Part shown: one piece after another, positions 48,746 to 61,100 of the stretch | Position numbering within the stretch: position 1 is the stretch's first letter | Layout of the letters: each line of letters opens with the position of its first letter | From: Tigriopus japonicus | Taxonomy: Eukaryota > Arthropoda > Copepoda > Harpacticoida > Harpacticidae | Assembly (NCBI GenBank): GCA_010645155.1 | Contig: CM021315.1 | Coordinates: 8,291,126-8,355,125, forward strand | Direction: 5' to 3' | DNA: 64,000 nucleotides | Notes under the pieces: model-generated | Seen by the model: the letters and a program-made list of their open reading frames with translations, nothing else | What the model was told of the DNA's origin: nothing | The model's database searches: none | Translations under genes and position numbers: made by a program

Positions 48746-50404
48746 CCCCATGTTCCAAAATTAAGGTAACACTTTAAAAAAAAAATACGACCTCGTCCAG
48801 AACAAGTACAGGAAGAACTTCAACAAGACATTTATCATTTTAAAACGTGTGCTGAAAGTTTTACGAAATATTTTATTCAATATGACGGCCTTTGGCCTTG
48901 ATTACAGATTCCAATCGCCCTCTAAAGGCTTGGCACACTTTGATGATGTTGTCCTCGGACATCGCGTTCCACGCGGACCTGATGGCGACCTCCAGTGATG
49001 CTGTTGAGCTGTGGGGCTTGTTGCAGACAAGTCCCTCAACACGAGCGTATAGAGGTTGTGAACAATTTCAAATCTAGTGAAATCTAGCCCTTTTATCCTC
49101 ATATCTGTGCTGGTCAGCTAGGCCGAAGTGCAGAGGAACAAAAGGGTAGCCAAAATGAGAAGATAAGCAAGTGCTGGGTGGGGTGGTTTGTTAAACCTAG
49201 TCAAGAAATAAGTGCGTATAAATCACTAAAGACAGTTACGTCAAGTGACTTTACTTAAAGCTAATGTTCTGGTTAGGATCATTTACTTTTGCATACTTAA
49301 GATGACAATTGTAAAATGATTATCAATATGTGACCAATATGTGATTGACTTTGAGCTTTTACCTCCCTTTTGTTTGTCTCCACTTATGGGGGGAAATTGC
49401 TACACCGATATATTTAGTTCACATTCTCTCACATCGGGGGAGCTGGGAGGCCACATGTCCTTGAACCAGAATGATGCCATGTTGCAACTCAGCCAATACT
49501 GGGTGGATGCAGAGGTGTGGCAAGGTGCTCCGTCTTGCTGAAAGACCTACGAGCCGTCCGGGAACTCCTGCTCAAGCCAGGGCTTCACGTGGGCCTCCAA
49601 GAGGTTGATGTAGGCGGCCGAGTTGATCCTCTCGTTGTTGCAAATGAAAATGGGTGGACACTTCTTGCCATTTGAGGCCACGACGCCTAAGACCATCACG
49701 GAGGCCGCGTGTTTCGTCTTGAACGTGAACTTGACGTTGTCGGGGACATCTTCCGGCCTTTTGTCTATAATGTATCGATCAGTACGGCTGTTGGAGACAC
49801 AATCGACCCGGAAAAGTTTTTCGTCTGAAAACAAAATCGTTGGTGTTCCGGCCTTCAGCTTGTTCAGCAGCTTCTTTGACCTAGCAAGCCTCTTGGCCTT
49901 GATTTTTGTTGATGAGGTGCTTTTTCCTCCTGGCTCTCGACTTCATTCCCAGATCGTCATGAACAATCCTATGGACTGTGCTCGGGGTCAAGGACATGGC
50001 CTTGGCCATGCCACGAATGGTCCGGACTGGATTCCTCTTCACGCGATTTTTGACAACGATAATCTTGGCTTTTGTCCTTACCAACCTCTTCTGCCCCTGC
50101 CCTTTCTTCCTCTTGATAGTTCTGTGCTCCTCGAACCTTTTTTTTGATGGCATAGATGGCCTTTCGGCTGATTCCCATGGCCTTGAAGGTCTCCGTCACC
50201 GTCTTTCCGCGCGACTCCATGTCGACCACCATTTGGCGCTTGGTCTCCATGTTGTTCAGGGTGAAGGAAATGATGTTTAAAGTAAACAAGGGCAACTGTT
50301 AGACTCTCAAGATCATGAAACCTGTTATTCGATGTTCACGAAAATCTTTCAGTTAAAAGTTATGCCCATTTTTGTAGGTGTTACCTTAATTTTGGAACAT
50401 GGGG
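48746..50404 (-). mobile_element. mariner-type DNA transposon, inactive
   Basis: Perfect 27-bp terminal inverted repeats start CCCCATGTTCCAAAATTAAG and are flanked by TA on both sides (48744-48745 and 50405-50406). 1659 bp in total. The transposase is on the minus strand and broken. A block of ~380 bp (about 49050-49430) with no transposase similarity interrupts it. The intact ends could still be mobilised in trans. Confidence 0.93.
48873..50250 (-). pseudogene. mariner transposase pseudogene
   Basis: The reading begins METKRQMVVDM at 50250 with a helix-turn-helix (VTETFKAMGISRKAIYAIKK). A frameshift follows in the A-rich stretch near 50143. A second paired-like domain (MSLTPSTVHRIVHDDLGMKS) is followed by another frameshift near 49895. 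The catalytic region has FSDEKLFRVD and, after an in-frame stop near 49546, VFQQDGAPCHT and MWPPSSPD; these carry the acidic residues of the DD(D/E) triad. The ~380-bp interruption comes after SSPD, and the C-terminus resumes RVEGLVCNKP to KGRHIE and the TAA at 48873-48875. Clearly dead. Confidence 0.88.
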
Positions 50405-50730
50405 TAGAACTAACGAACTCGCCCTTTTGTGGTAAAACATTTACCAGAAAAGAGTTAGTTCATTCATTCTCGGTAGGATTTGCACTGAACTTTGAGAGAG
50501 CATAGCTTTTGTCTCCGACGTTCGATTGAGCTGAAAATTGAAATACGTATTCTTGTCAACATATGCAAGGTCTCATTTGCAGAAGAACGTAATTGAATTG
50601 TTCTTACTGGAAATCATTATTCTCATAGCTAGCCCCCCACTCCATGATTCCAGTGCTTCTTGGCTTAGATGATGATTACTATGAAAGCGATACTTTTCCA
50701 TTGGGAAAAGTACAGATTACAGTGTCCCAT

Positions 50731-51384
50731 TGGGACACTGTAATCGCAAGCGTTTTCTTTTCTTACCACTGGAGCCACCACCCCAACTTCAATCCGCCTG
50801 TCTTAGCTTTGAAGAAGCGAGAGTGCTTCAGTTAAAACGTGATAAATCCCTTCTGTGGTAGGCCTTTTGCCAAAATGAGAACAGAATTGACTAGGGTAGA
50901 GACATATGTATGTCATCAAACAATCATTCTCAACGTTGGTTGACAAAATGCTGAGGATTTTACAATCAAAATGATAGCGATGATATTACGCTTCTTCACA
51001 GTCCAGCCCTACTTTGCCCATCTGCCAGTCTGCGCTCTGTTACCCTAGCGGGAAATTTCAAAATTGCTCGCTCTCTTCTAGAAGGCAGACGAGACGCGGC
51101 AGCTGAGTCTGGAGTGTGAGGAAAAGTGAAATCATCACTTTCATTTTGATCGTAATATGCTCGGCATTTTGTCAACCAATGTTGAGAATGATTGTTTGAT
51201 GACATACATATGTCTCTACCCTAGTCAATTCTGTTCTCATTTTGGCAAAAGGTCTAACACAGAAGGGATTTATCACGTTTTAACTGAAGCACTCTCGCTT
51301 CTTCCAAGCTAAGCCAGGCGGATTGAAGTTGGGGTGGTGGCTCCAGCGGTAAGAAAAGAAAACACAAGCGATTACAGTGTCCCA
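50731..51384. repeat. Foldback element with arms of at least 255 bp
   Basis: 50731-50985 and 51130-51384 are inverted copies with roughly 94% identity by eye (for example GTAATCGC...CTTTTCTTACC, CCACCCCAACTTCAATCCGC, CAGTTAAAACGTGATAAATC). Weaker similarity continues inward. On the left the end is mirrored by GATTACAGTGTCCCA (50715-50729), making a near-perfect 31-bp palindrome. No coding region supported. Confidence 0.8.
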
Positions 51385-51844
51385 TTACGATCCAAGGTCG
51401 TAAGATTGGCGAATCCAACAAAAATTGCGTTATTTGAGTACTTGAAGAGACATATTCTTACTTTTTCTCTTCCTCGGTTAATATTTGATATATTTTGACT
51501 CGAGGTATTTTGGACCTTTTCAAATGAGGAGATCTAGTAAATCACCAGAAGGACAGAAAAAGAGGAAAAAAATATTTCTTTAAACCTATTTCAGCGCCTT
51601 TAAAAACTGGACAAATGTTCTCAAGGGCAAAATGATTGATTTCTTAGTATGTGTCTAGCGCACATATATAGCACCTTTCCTATTGCTCTACTCGAGAACT
51701 AAATCGATTTGCTCTTGACCAGTATATAATATCCAGCTCATTCAAGAAACCATCCACCTACTGACTCCAACTACTTCAAATGTCATTGATTTTATTGGAC
51801 AAATCCCCCCAAAAATAATATACGATTGTACTAGTCGATAGAAT

Positions 51845-52040
51845 CAGTGGCCACGCGTACTAGTGCGTTCTTAAAAGTGCTGAGTGTAAGTGCTTCCCCA
51901 GACGGTGTAGGTTCGAATCCTGCTGGGGTCGGATTGAAACAGTCGGGAAAAATCCTTCAATTTACAGGGAATCGCATTCCTTGTAGCGGTAATAAAAAAT
52001 CTGCAAATAAAAAGAATTAATAATAATAATAGATACGATT
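51845..52040 (+). mobile_element. tRNA-derived SINE
   Basis: A tRNA-like head has a B box (GGTTCGAATCC at 51911-51921) inside a pairable T arm (GTAGG/CCTGC) and a weak A box (TGGCCACGCGTAC). A tRNA-unrelated body and a TAATAATAAT tail follow. The body end (TTTACAGGGAATCGCA...GTAGCGGTAATAAAAAATC) matches the 3' tail of the LINE at 44840-45300, suggesting that LINE family as partner. It is not a functional tRNA because the acceptor stem has no 5' partner. Confidence 0.7.
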
Positions 52041-52594
52041 AAGAAGTTTTAATTTCGCAATTTTATCAAAACGTAACATAAAAGCGACAAAGCTCGTGAA
52101 TACTGGTCTATTTGGCAAAGTACTTTTGCAATGAATAACGAGTAACGCCATTCCTTAAAAAAAGGAATTCTAGGGTCACGAATTGTTCATTTTTTGGAAA
52201 AGGAAGAGGAACTGTAATCCTTCCTTTATTCGAGGAACGGCTAAAGCCTTGGTCTACGGACATAGATGCTGATTTGATTGTCTGTCTAATATCTTTGCGT
52301 ACACCTTAGACATTTTTCCTTTTGATGTCTACGCAGGTCTGATAAAAAACCGATTGACGCTACTTAAATCCGGTTTGAAGTCAGAGGACACTGAATCCAA
52401 CTTCTGTTTGAAAACCTAACTTGGTAGTGTGGTTCAAAACCAGTCACACTGTAACTGACAGACCCAAGAAAAACAATAACAAAACAAGATGGACTAAGCC
52501 ATAAACTCTATGATCAAGCTTGAACTGTACGTACTGTTCCCTAAACCAAAAAGGTGCTCTTTTCCATTGGTTTTGAGCCGTCCATTGAATCACC
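52041..52594. other. Upstream region of THAP gene 1
   Basis: No gene or known repeat recognised. It presumably contains the promoter and 5' UTR of the THAP gene starting at 52595. Confidence 0.35.
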
Positions 52595-54993
52595 ATGGTT
52601 ACCATCTGTGCGGTTCCATCGTGTCGCAATCGAGGCACCATAAGTTTTCCCAAAGATCCGGTCTTGCGACAAACTTGGTACTCCATCCTCAGATCTCGGA
52701 GCCATTCCAAACGAATAGCCTTATTAAAGCCGGTCAAATCTCATATGATATGTCGAGCCCATTTCAAAAAGACGGATTTTCTTCAATCTAAAATGTACAA
52801 ATCCGGTGACTCCCCCAATCACCAATGGTTTCGACTCAAACCGCGAGCTGTACCTTCCATATTTGTTGATCCCAAACAACAAACGGGTTTCACGGAAGTC
52901 ATTGACCCGGACTCGATCGAGTTTCCCGGTCCACCCATACCAACTGACACGCCCCCAGAGATCGAGAGTCGGAATAGTTGTATCGACCCGTTGGAAATCC
53001 GCCCGGTCAAAACGTATCTGAGTCGTCGTCGGTCTAAAAGTCGGGCTGAAATTCCGATTGATCCATTACAAATACCCACCAATGAGGTGGACCAAGTTCC
53101 AATTTGTGATCCAGATTTGAATGTCATAAAAGTCGAACCCAAGGACGTAGATATTGATATCAATCATGAGGAAATGCTCAATTTGACGGAAACCTCAATC
53201 CCCTCAATCCAGTGAGTATTAGAATAGTTTTGTGGCTGTTCAAATATTTTGATTTAGTTTCAATTATATTACATTCAATGTATTTAGCTGGTCAAAATTT
53301 GAAACTCTTTCATGAATCTACGTAAAAACATCAGTGAAATTATGGGTGTTTTCATATTTAAGTCTCTGAGGAGGAAGTGATTATTTGGAAGAAGGAAATG
53401 TTATCATCTTAATTTAAGTAAGACAGCTAATAAAGTTGTTAAAATCCAGCCCAATTTAAAAATGAAAAAATACAATTCTTCTATAGATCCCTACCACCGT
53501 CGAATCGAAGGCAAATATTTGGCATTGAAAAGCTACAACTGAGATCGGATGTCATTCATTACTACACTGGTTTTGACAACTACAACCAATTATGCGACTT
53601 TTCATCACAATTGGGTACAGGTGTGTAACAATCCCTTGAGTGTTGTCCTCTAAAACCGTCATTTTCATATTCTCTTCTACTCCAGATCTCGACCACGTCA
53701 CTAATCCATTAGGCCAACTTTCCATTCTTGACGAATTTCTCTTGACAGTGATCAAGTTGCGACAAAATAAGGACTTTTTTGAGCTGGGCTTTTTGTTCGG
53801 CATCGATGAATTCGTGGCCAAAGCGATCTTCCATTCTTGGCTTGGATTTATGTTCAAACAGTTGCAAAAGGCAGACACGTGGTTAGGAGAATATATTGTG
53901 GTTCCAGTAAGTTTTGTTTAGACCCTATTGCACTGATAAAGAAAGGCTTAATTTGAATTATGAATTACTTTCAGACTTTCACCCCGCGACAAGCAAGTTA
54001 TTGTAAAATGCAGGAAAAACCGACTGAAGTAAGAGGATCTTGTGAAAAAGTTAATTCATTTCTAAAAAGCATCCTTTTTCTCGATTAGAGCAATCCTCTT
54101 AAATACACCGTAAAAGTCATGTTGGGCATCAATTCGAAAGGGTTGGGATCGGATACTTGTGGGATCAAATCGAGTCCTATTTCCGATCAACAATTGGTCC
54201 TAAAGACGTGTAAGTCCACATTTGTTTGTTTGTTTTATACAAATACTTGATGGTTAGGAAATTGCAAGAGTCGTTTTCGTTTGAAATTGTAAGTAAAGCA
54301 GCAATTTATTTTGTCACAATTATTGAAACATACATTTTATGTTATCTGTCCATAGCTGTAACTTTTTTGTCTGAAATCAAGGTGGTAAAAAAGAGAATCA
54401 TTTAGCATTTTTCTAGTTTTTATTTTTTTATAGTAATGCCCAGTCCTAGAGTTTTTTGAGTTGATAAATATTAAAAAAAAAGATGTATGGGAAATGTAAA
54501 AGAACGAGAACATGATTCAAACAACCCACTGTCAATAAGAGTTGTTAAAGGCTAAATGATTGGATGGAAATCCGACTTCAAAACAGCTCTTGAATAGGCA
54601 TCCAAATTGTTTTATTGTTTCTATGAAGACCATTTCTTTGTTTGGAAAAATATTGATAATTTTTTTTTTTTTAATTTAGATTCGCGAGCTTCCAAAAATC
54701 TGAAAGAGTCCAACCAATGTGCAAAAATCAAAATGGAAGATGAGGTTAAAAACAGCTCTCCAGCAAAACCCAAGGACAATGCTCATGCACCAATGGTTCG
54801 GAGCACCAATAAAGGCCATAAAACAAGTTTTCTTCGGAGTCACATCGACAAAGTGGTGGATCTGACCAGAAAGTTCATAATAATCTCACAGGGACTTCAA
54901 TCATTTAATGCCGAGATAGGCAATCAAATTGTATTTGTGTGCTTTGCCATCTGCAATTTCATTTCTTATGACCAAAAAAAAATAAAGAGTTGA
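52595..54993 (+). CDS. THAP-domain protein with transposase-type HTH, paralogue 1
   Basis: Six exons: 52595-53211, 53487-53620, 53686-53906, 53975-54028, 54089-54209 and 54680-54993; 486 aa, phases 2, 1, 0, 0, 1. Residues 1-93 form a THAP zinc finger: CAVPSC, ICRAHF and the closing AVPSIF. A variable acidic segment follows. Exons 2-3 encode VIHYYTGFDNYNQLCDF and LDEFLLTVIKLRQNKDFFEL GFLFGI, which resembles the HTH_Tnp_4 segment found before the DDE domain in THAP/PIF-type transposases. The DDE nuclease is absent. Instead, short exons encode a Ser-rich linker and a C-terminal helix (IDKVVDLTRKFIIISQGLQS) ending in CFAICNFISY. Introns and conserved splice phases argue for a host gene. A second copy is at 58156-62569. 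Function unknown; sequence-specific DNA binding is likely. Confidence 0.85.
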
Positions 54994-56463
54994 TTGGAAA
55001 AAAATAGACAAGAAAGAGAGGAAGACAACTCTGTTCGTCCCGAAAATAACAACGTTGAAGCTTTTTGTTCCTCAAAAACTAGAAATTTCCATATTTGTGA
55101 GCAAAAATGTCAACACTTGTAAGATGTTGGGTTCGAAGACGAAGCAAACCGATTCCTGACATTTTAAACATTTTGAGTATTTTCAAATAGAAAGAAATTT
55201 TTGGAAAAAAAATCTGCAGGTCCAAATTTCACCCAATCATTTGGAAAATTAGCAATTGCCAAAAGTTGATTATCGTAACTAGTTTTCCAATTTTCACATT
55301 TCTGGTTAGTGATGATTGCTGAATAATATTTTTGGCTTAAAATTTGGGATCCCATATCTTTTTATGCAGAAATTCAAAAAGATGGAAGTCTAAAAGCTAA
55401 AACAGTTTGAGAGGAATGCAATGAGTCAAATGATCAATAAATTATGATAAATTAAAAGAAATTGGACCTGCCTCTATTTCTTGCTATTTCTTCATTTTTC
55501 GAAACCTCGACTCTAAGACAGTGTTGCCAAAATTTCGATTTTTCCTAACATATCATACTTTGATGGTCGGATTTGCAGTTAGAATATTCCCAATATCAGG
55601 TTATTTAGAGTCTGTCAGATTATCTAATTACAGTTCAAAATATTAGCTTTCTTATTTTTTCCTGGAAATCTTCAGTCCAAAATTGAAACCACTTGTTTGA
55701 AAACTTTTCCGCAACACTGGTGACATGGGAACCAAAATAATAACACAAACAAATAGCAATCTTGAAAACCTTGAGGGTTATGTGGATTGTGACGGATATC
55801 CAGATTGTTTATCACATTAATAGGTCAGAAGCGTTGAAATGATATGGCCCTTAATACGAACGCAAATTCCTCTTAAAAAAGGATTAAGAACTAACTTTTG
55901 CTTGGAAACTGTCCCCAGGACCAAAACAGGAAGGTTCATCACGCTCATCCATTTATGGAATCGGAACGTATTATCCTGAACTTAATTAAGACATGCCAAA
56001 TACAAACATACATACATTTACATGTTCTTTAAATGATGGTCCATCTTCGAATTTCTTTTATTGTATGGTCGTGTCTTTGAGTTCAGGATAATCCAAGGAC
56101 AAGTAAGATATTCTTAAGTTGTTAGGTTGTGTAATGGACAAGTGGGATAAAACTCCACGTTTTGATCCGGAGGAGAGTTTCCGGGGGAAAGGTGGTTCTT
56201 AATCCCTTTTCAAGAGGAATTTGCGTTCGGTTTAATTAGGTCCATTTTGAAATGATGGAACAACTCCGTAACATATCATTCTTCTCGTTCCTATCCATTT
56301 TTATTATTATGAGGAGAGAAGGACTCCAAGTCCAGATACATCTTTTGAGGCTTTTGAAATCAAATTCTACTCAAATGATGTTTTCTTGAAAACAGCCGAT
56401 AGAAATGGGTCTAGGAAAACGTTTCCCATAATTTTAGTGTAATTGGTCGGTTAGTTTACGGAT
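54994..56463. other. Intergenic between the THAP paralogues; no gene seen
   Basis: AT-rich, with a C/T/A mixture and no recognisable family motif in either strand. The foldback element begins at 56464. Confidence 0.35.
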
Positions 56464-57571
56464 CACGGTGTTCCGAATGGCTTTTTAGGTTTGAATCAAA
56501 ATACCCAAAAACATCATGGCACTTTTTGGACCTATAATTCAATGGAGAACAACTTTTTTTTTTTTTGTATTATATAAGTTTGGGTCCAGGGAAAAAGTTA
56601 TTACCTAAAAACCTATTAATTATAATTTCAAATATAATAATTATATTTTTAACACACTATTAACCCATATTTAGAGACCATTTAGTTACCTTATGAATTC
56701 AAATTGAATAAAAATTCATTCAGCAACAGCTGAGTTATTTGACTTTGAATGGTCCATTTTTGACCCCAAAAAGCCGAAAAACGCTACTGTTTTATGAAAA
56801 AACAAATTCCCATAGATTTCACATAGCTTTTTAATATCGCAAAAATAAATGATTTTTTTGAGTTTTGGAACTTATGTCAAAAAAAGAAAAAATATCACTT
56901 AAAATGTATTTAAAATACATTTTTCGATAAAAAATCTTTTGCAGCATCAAAGACACTCAAAGTTGGGTAAATCTTAAATTTTTGAAAAAATCTGTTAATT
57001 TAAGTTTCGATTTTAGTCCATTTTGAACATTGTCCCTTATAGCAATCGTAATTTTGGAGATATTTATTTGTAATTTTGGCACAACACACACCAAAGCGTA
57101 CTCTAAATAGTTATAAAATAATCTTTCCAAAAATCTTGTTTAAGTGCATTTTAAGCGATATTTTTTTTATTTTGATATAAGTTCTAAAACTCAAAAAAAG
57201 CATTTATTTTTGCGATATTGAAAAGCTATGTGAAATCTTTGGGAATATGTTTTTTCATATAACTGTAGCGTTTTTCGGCTTTTTGGGGTCAAAAATGGAC
57301 CATTCAAAGTCAAATAAATCAGCTGTTGCTGAATGAATTTTTATTCAATTTGAATTCATAAGTTAACTAAATGGTCTCTAAATATGGATTAAATAGTTTG
57401 TTAATTTTTTTATAATTAATAGGTTTTTAGGTATATAACTTTTTCCCTGGACCTAAACTTATATAACACAATAAAAGTAAAGTTGTTCCCCATTGAATTA
57501 TGGGTCCAAGAAGTGCCATGATGCCTTTGGGTATTTTGATATAAACCTAAAAAGCCATTCGGAACACCGTG
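56464..57571. repeat. Large foldback element with ~500-bp inverted arms
   Basis: It begins CACGGTGTTCCGAATGGC and ends GCCATTCGGAACACCGTG. The two halves are inverted copies nearly to the centre (about 57000): GGTCCAGGGAAAAAGTTAT / TATAACTTTTTCCCTGGACC; GAGACCATTTAGTTA / TAACTAAATGGTCTC; CAGCAACAGCTGAGTTATTT / AAATAAATCAGCTGTTGCTG; CGAAAAACGCTAC / GTAGCGTTTTTCG. 1108 bp, non-coding. Partial relatives are at 3430-3560, 27180-27375, 57897-58035 and the window edge from about 63940. The transposon superfamily is not certain. Confidence 0.85.
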
Positions 57572-57896
57572 GGACAGAAGAAACAAGTAACCCTCTTAAA
57601 GCTTGCAATACTTGTACTCATAGAGCAATGAAATGGGAGAAAAAAAAATGCCTTTTCGCTCAAATCTAACGCACAATTCAGGAGGGAATCTAGTAATTCT
57701 AGTCAATGATGGCACAAGCTCATTTGAATGGAGTAGTGTCAAGTTGTCGAGTTACTTCTAATCTTTTGTATAAACCTTATGTGGCTTTACACGATATTTC
57801 AAAATGCCTTTCTTGAATGGCTTGTTTGAGTCGCGTTTCGGGCTCAAGAAACCAAGGCAAAACACTTTGATTTATAAAATTTTCCAGAGTTTGCAC

Positions 57897-58035
57897 AAGA
57901 TGAAAAGTCATGTACCTAAAAATCTATTCGATTATTATTTTTAAACTAAACAATACATATTTAGATTTCACTTAAATACGTTTTTAAATCGAAATTATGT
58001 TGACCAGGTGCAGAGTTATTTGACTTTACACCTCA
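57897..58035. repeat. Diverged foldback fragment
   Basis: GTACCTAAAAATCTATT through CAGGTGCAGAGTTATTTGAC follows the left-arm motif order of the 56464-57571 element. It lies just upstream of THAP gene 2. Confidence 0.5.
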
Positions 58036-58155
58036 TTCTCTTGGGTTAATCAATTAAATAACTGGTTTGATTTAACATTTTACGACTGGCTCAGACTTAT
58101 TCAACCCATATTTTTTCTTCATCCTTGATCCATCGGTATTTTAGACCGTGTCATC

Positions 58156-61100
58156 ATGGTGAATGTTTGTGCAGTGCCATCGTGCAAGAATCCTGCCTCG
58201 ATCGGTTTCCCCCAAAACCCCGCCGTCCAGAAGAAATGGTGCATTGCCATTGGGCGGAGCGATCCCTCCGGGAAAACCTCGTGGAAGCCCGCCTACCATC
58301 ACAAAATATGTCGAAACCATTTCAAGCCATCGGATTTCCTGCCCACCATTGTCTATCAATTGGGCGCTTCCACCAACACAAAACGCTTTCGACTCAATCC
58401 AAACGCCATCCCATCCATTTTTAACTTCTCTGACCAAACCAACCAAGATGGGTCAATTGGAACATCAGAAAGCGGATCTTCAAGTTTGTCTAGCCACATA
58501 ATTGTGACTCCTGAAACCTTTGAGAGTGTTGAGAATTTTGATAACGCATTGGAGAACCCAACGGATCCATTGCTTCACCCGAGAACAGATTCAGATACAA
58601 TTTCTGAGGCCAAGCCCAAAGCGATGGAACTCGATATCAAGATCGAACCCGAACTGGAAATCAAAATTGAGCCTGATCTCTGGCCTGACGAAACCCAAAT
58701 TCAACCCGAACCAATCCGGTCAGTATTCACTTATCGATGCTTGAATGGTCTGATTAGTTTTAACCTTGAGTTTGCCGGACTTTGTCTGAATATGTTCGTT
58801 GTCAAAGTTTAGTTGGTTTTTTTTAATAGGCTATTTTTATGCCACAAAAGTTCGCCAGAGGCAAAAAATGGCATAAATGGTTTTTGTGAAATTCAATTAA
58901 AATCATGTAAATACAAAAAGGATTCTTGTTTAGACAATTAACTTAAAGTACAGTTTGAGGTACAAATATTTGCTTTAGTTGAGCATGAAAAGTGATCAAA
59001 TTTTGATGTGTTTTGATTGAATGTGTAAAGACACAAGATTGCGAATGAAGAGGATCGCCAAAACTTCACTTTCCATGCAAGAAACTGATGTTCCTCATGT
59101 CACATATACGAGCATAACTGTTCAAGCTGTATGTACACGTAATTCAAACCATGGAATTTGCGGAAATGAAATGGGAGAGCATTTCCATTTGACTGGCATT
59201 ATAGAGCAATAAGCCACTAACAATGATAGTGTTTTAATAAGTTTGAAACTTGTCTATTTTTGAGCAAAAATAAGAATAAAAAATAGCGACATTTCTCGTG
59301 GCTCTCGCCTGATCTGATGAGAAGTGTTGATAAGTTTTTGCAGGTATGTGCCATTTCATGCGTCACAATACCTCATTCATGTTACGTGATACTTAAATAA
59401 GATACTTAAACAAACAGTTAAATTAGTGCTCGACCTTCTATTCTATGAAAGGTACTATGAGAAATACATGATTTAGTCAAAAATTCATCCTATGTAGGAG
59501 AATCCGTTTGTGGAATCAAATAAACATTTTTCCCGTCGACCAAACCGCATCACTTTTTTTTGTTGTTGACTGGCTAGTCTTCTAGAATTTGCTTTAATGT
59601 GTAGTGCACTTTTATTTCAATCTGCAACTCTATTTGAAACTGCATGCAATCAGTTTGGCTCAACAAGTTGAGTGAACGGTTCCAAATTGGGAGAACAAAC
59701 GAAGAATATTTTGCCAGAATCAGTGGCCTTGATGAACCCGCGAGAACTTTGATCACTTCGTGGAAAAATTGAAGAGTGCTCTTTCTAATTGTGCAGTCAC
59801 ACCTCTGACCTCTCAGGCCTACAACATTCCTATATTCATTCTTAGAAGGACATTCTGAGAGGACGCTTTGTGTAACAGCCAACACACAAGTCCATCTACA
59901 AAATGGTCTACGTATTTGTGAAGTGCCTTTCCATTAAGACCAACATGTGGCTCCTTATAAGGCCAATCAGAGGTTCTGTGTGTCTCTCTTCTCAATGGTC
60001 AGAGTCAGACATTGCCAATTAAAAACACTGCAATTTGAACTGTGTATTTTTGATCTTTCATCCGTCAAAGTGGGTTTTCAAATGATGACAATATCCTGCT
60101 TATGAAGACCTTCTTTATCTTTGAATTATGGCATCCATGTTGCACCTTCTCCTGACACTCAAGTAATGATGAAGATGAAAGAAGTGTCCGAGATGGTGGT
60201 TCATGATGAGCAAGTCTAAGAGACACGACATTGCCATGATGTATGAAACATTGAATCGTTATTATCTCCCATTGTGTTCAATACAATTCACAGATTTTGA
60301 AATAAATGCTTTGTCCTTGCTACAAATTTGTTACTCTTTTTTTGAATTATAAAACTTTCTTCATTTCAACTTCGTTTTTTGTAGAAGGTACGTGTAGTCG
60401 AGACATCGAAAGCGTAAATTTTTGTAGTGATTCATAAACTCTCTCGATTTGCATTGTCTGGGTTGAACTAAAAGCTATTTTGTACTGAACTCTCAATATC
60501 CCTTCTTTTGATGCGTTATGGCCTAATCATCCTCTCTCATTCTTTTGTAAGTTTGTAGTTTTGAAAGTGGAACGCAACAAAAACACAAACCCTCATTTTG
60601 TTGCCACAATGGTTAGCTGAATTTATGCCCTGCTTGTTCTGTAAGATATTCTTTGTAGCAGTTAATGTGAAAAAGTTAAGTTAACGAGGCAAATAGGGCT
60701 TATGGAAGAATTTTTTCCACTGCATTTTTGAACTATTTGAAATTGTTAAGTGGTCAAGTCTTTGAGACTTTTTCTCGACTTTGATTCTAATAAAGTGGCA
60801 ATTACGTGCAGAAACTTATCAACACTTCTCATCAGATCAGGCGAGAGCCACGAGAAATGTCACTATTTTTTATTCTTATTTTTGCCCAAAAATAGACAAG
60901 TTTCAAACTTATTGGAACACTATCATTGTTAGTGGCTTATTGCTCTATAATTCCAGTCAAATGGAAATGCTCTCCCATTTCATTTCCGCAAATTCCATGG
61001 TTTGAATTACGTGTGTAGTAATGTTAACCATAATTCCTATAGAGTCCAACAGCCGACGAATCGAAGGCAAAATTTTGACATTGAGGAGTTGCGTTCGAGA

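Noticed and set aside
51880..51935. Possible functional tRNA gene
   Set aside because: The B box and T arm are good, but no 5' acceptor strand pairs with TGGGGTC and a tail continues into a SINE body, so it is called a SINE.
59574..59885. 103-codon minus-strand frame between the inverted repeats of THAP 2 intron 1
   Set aside because: It might be part of a transposon protein, but no domain, motif or supporting splice sites could be recognised.
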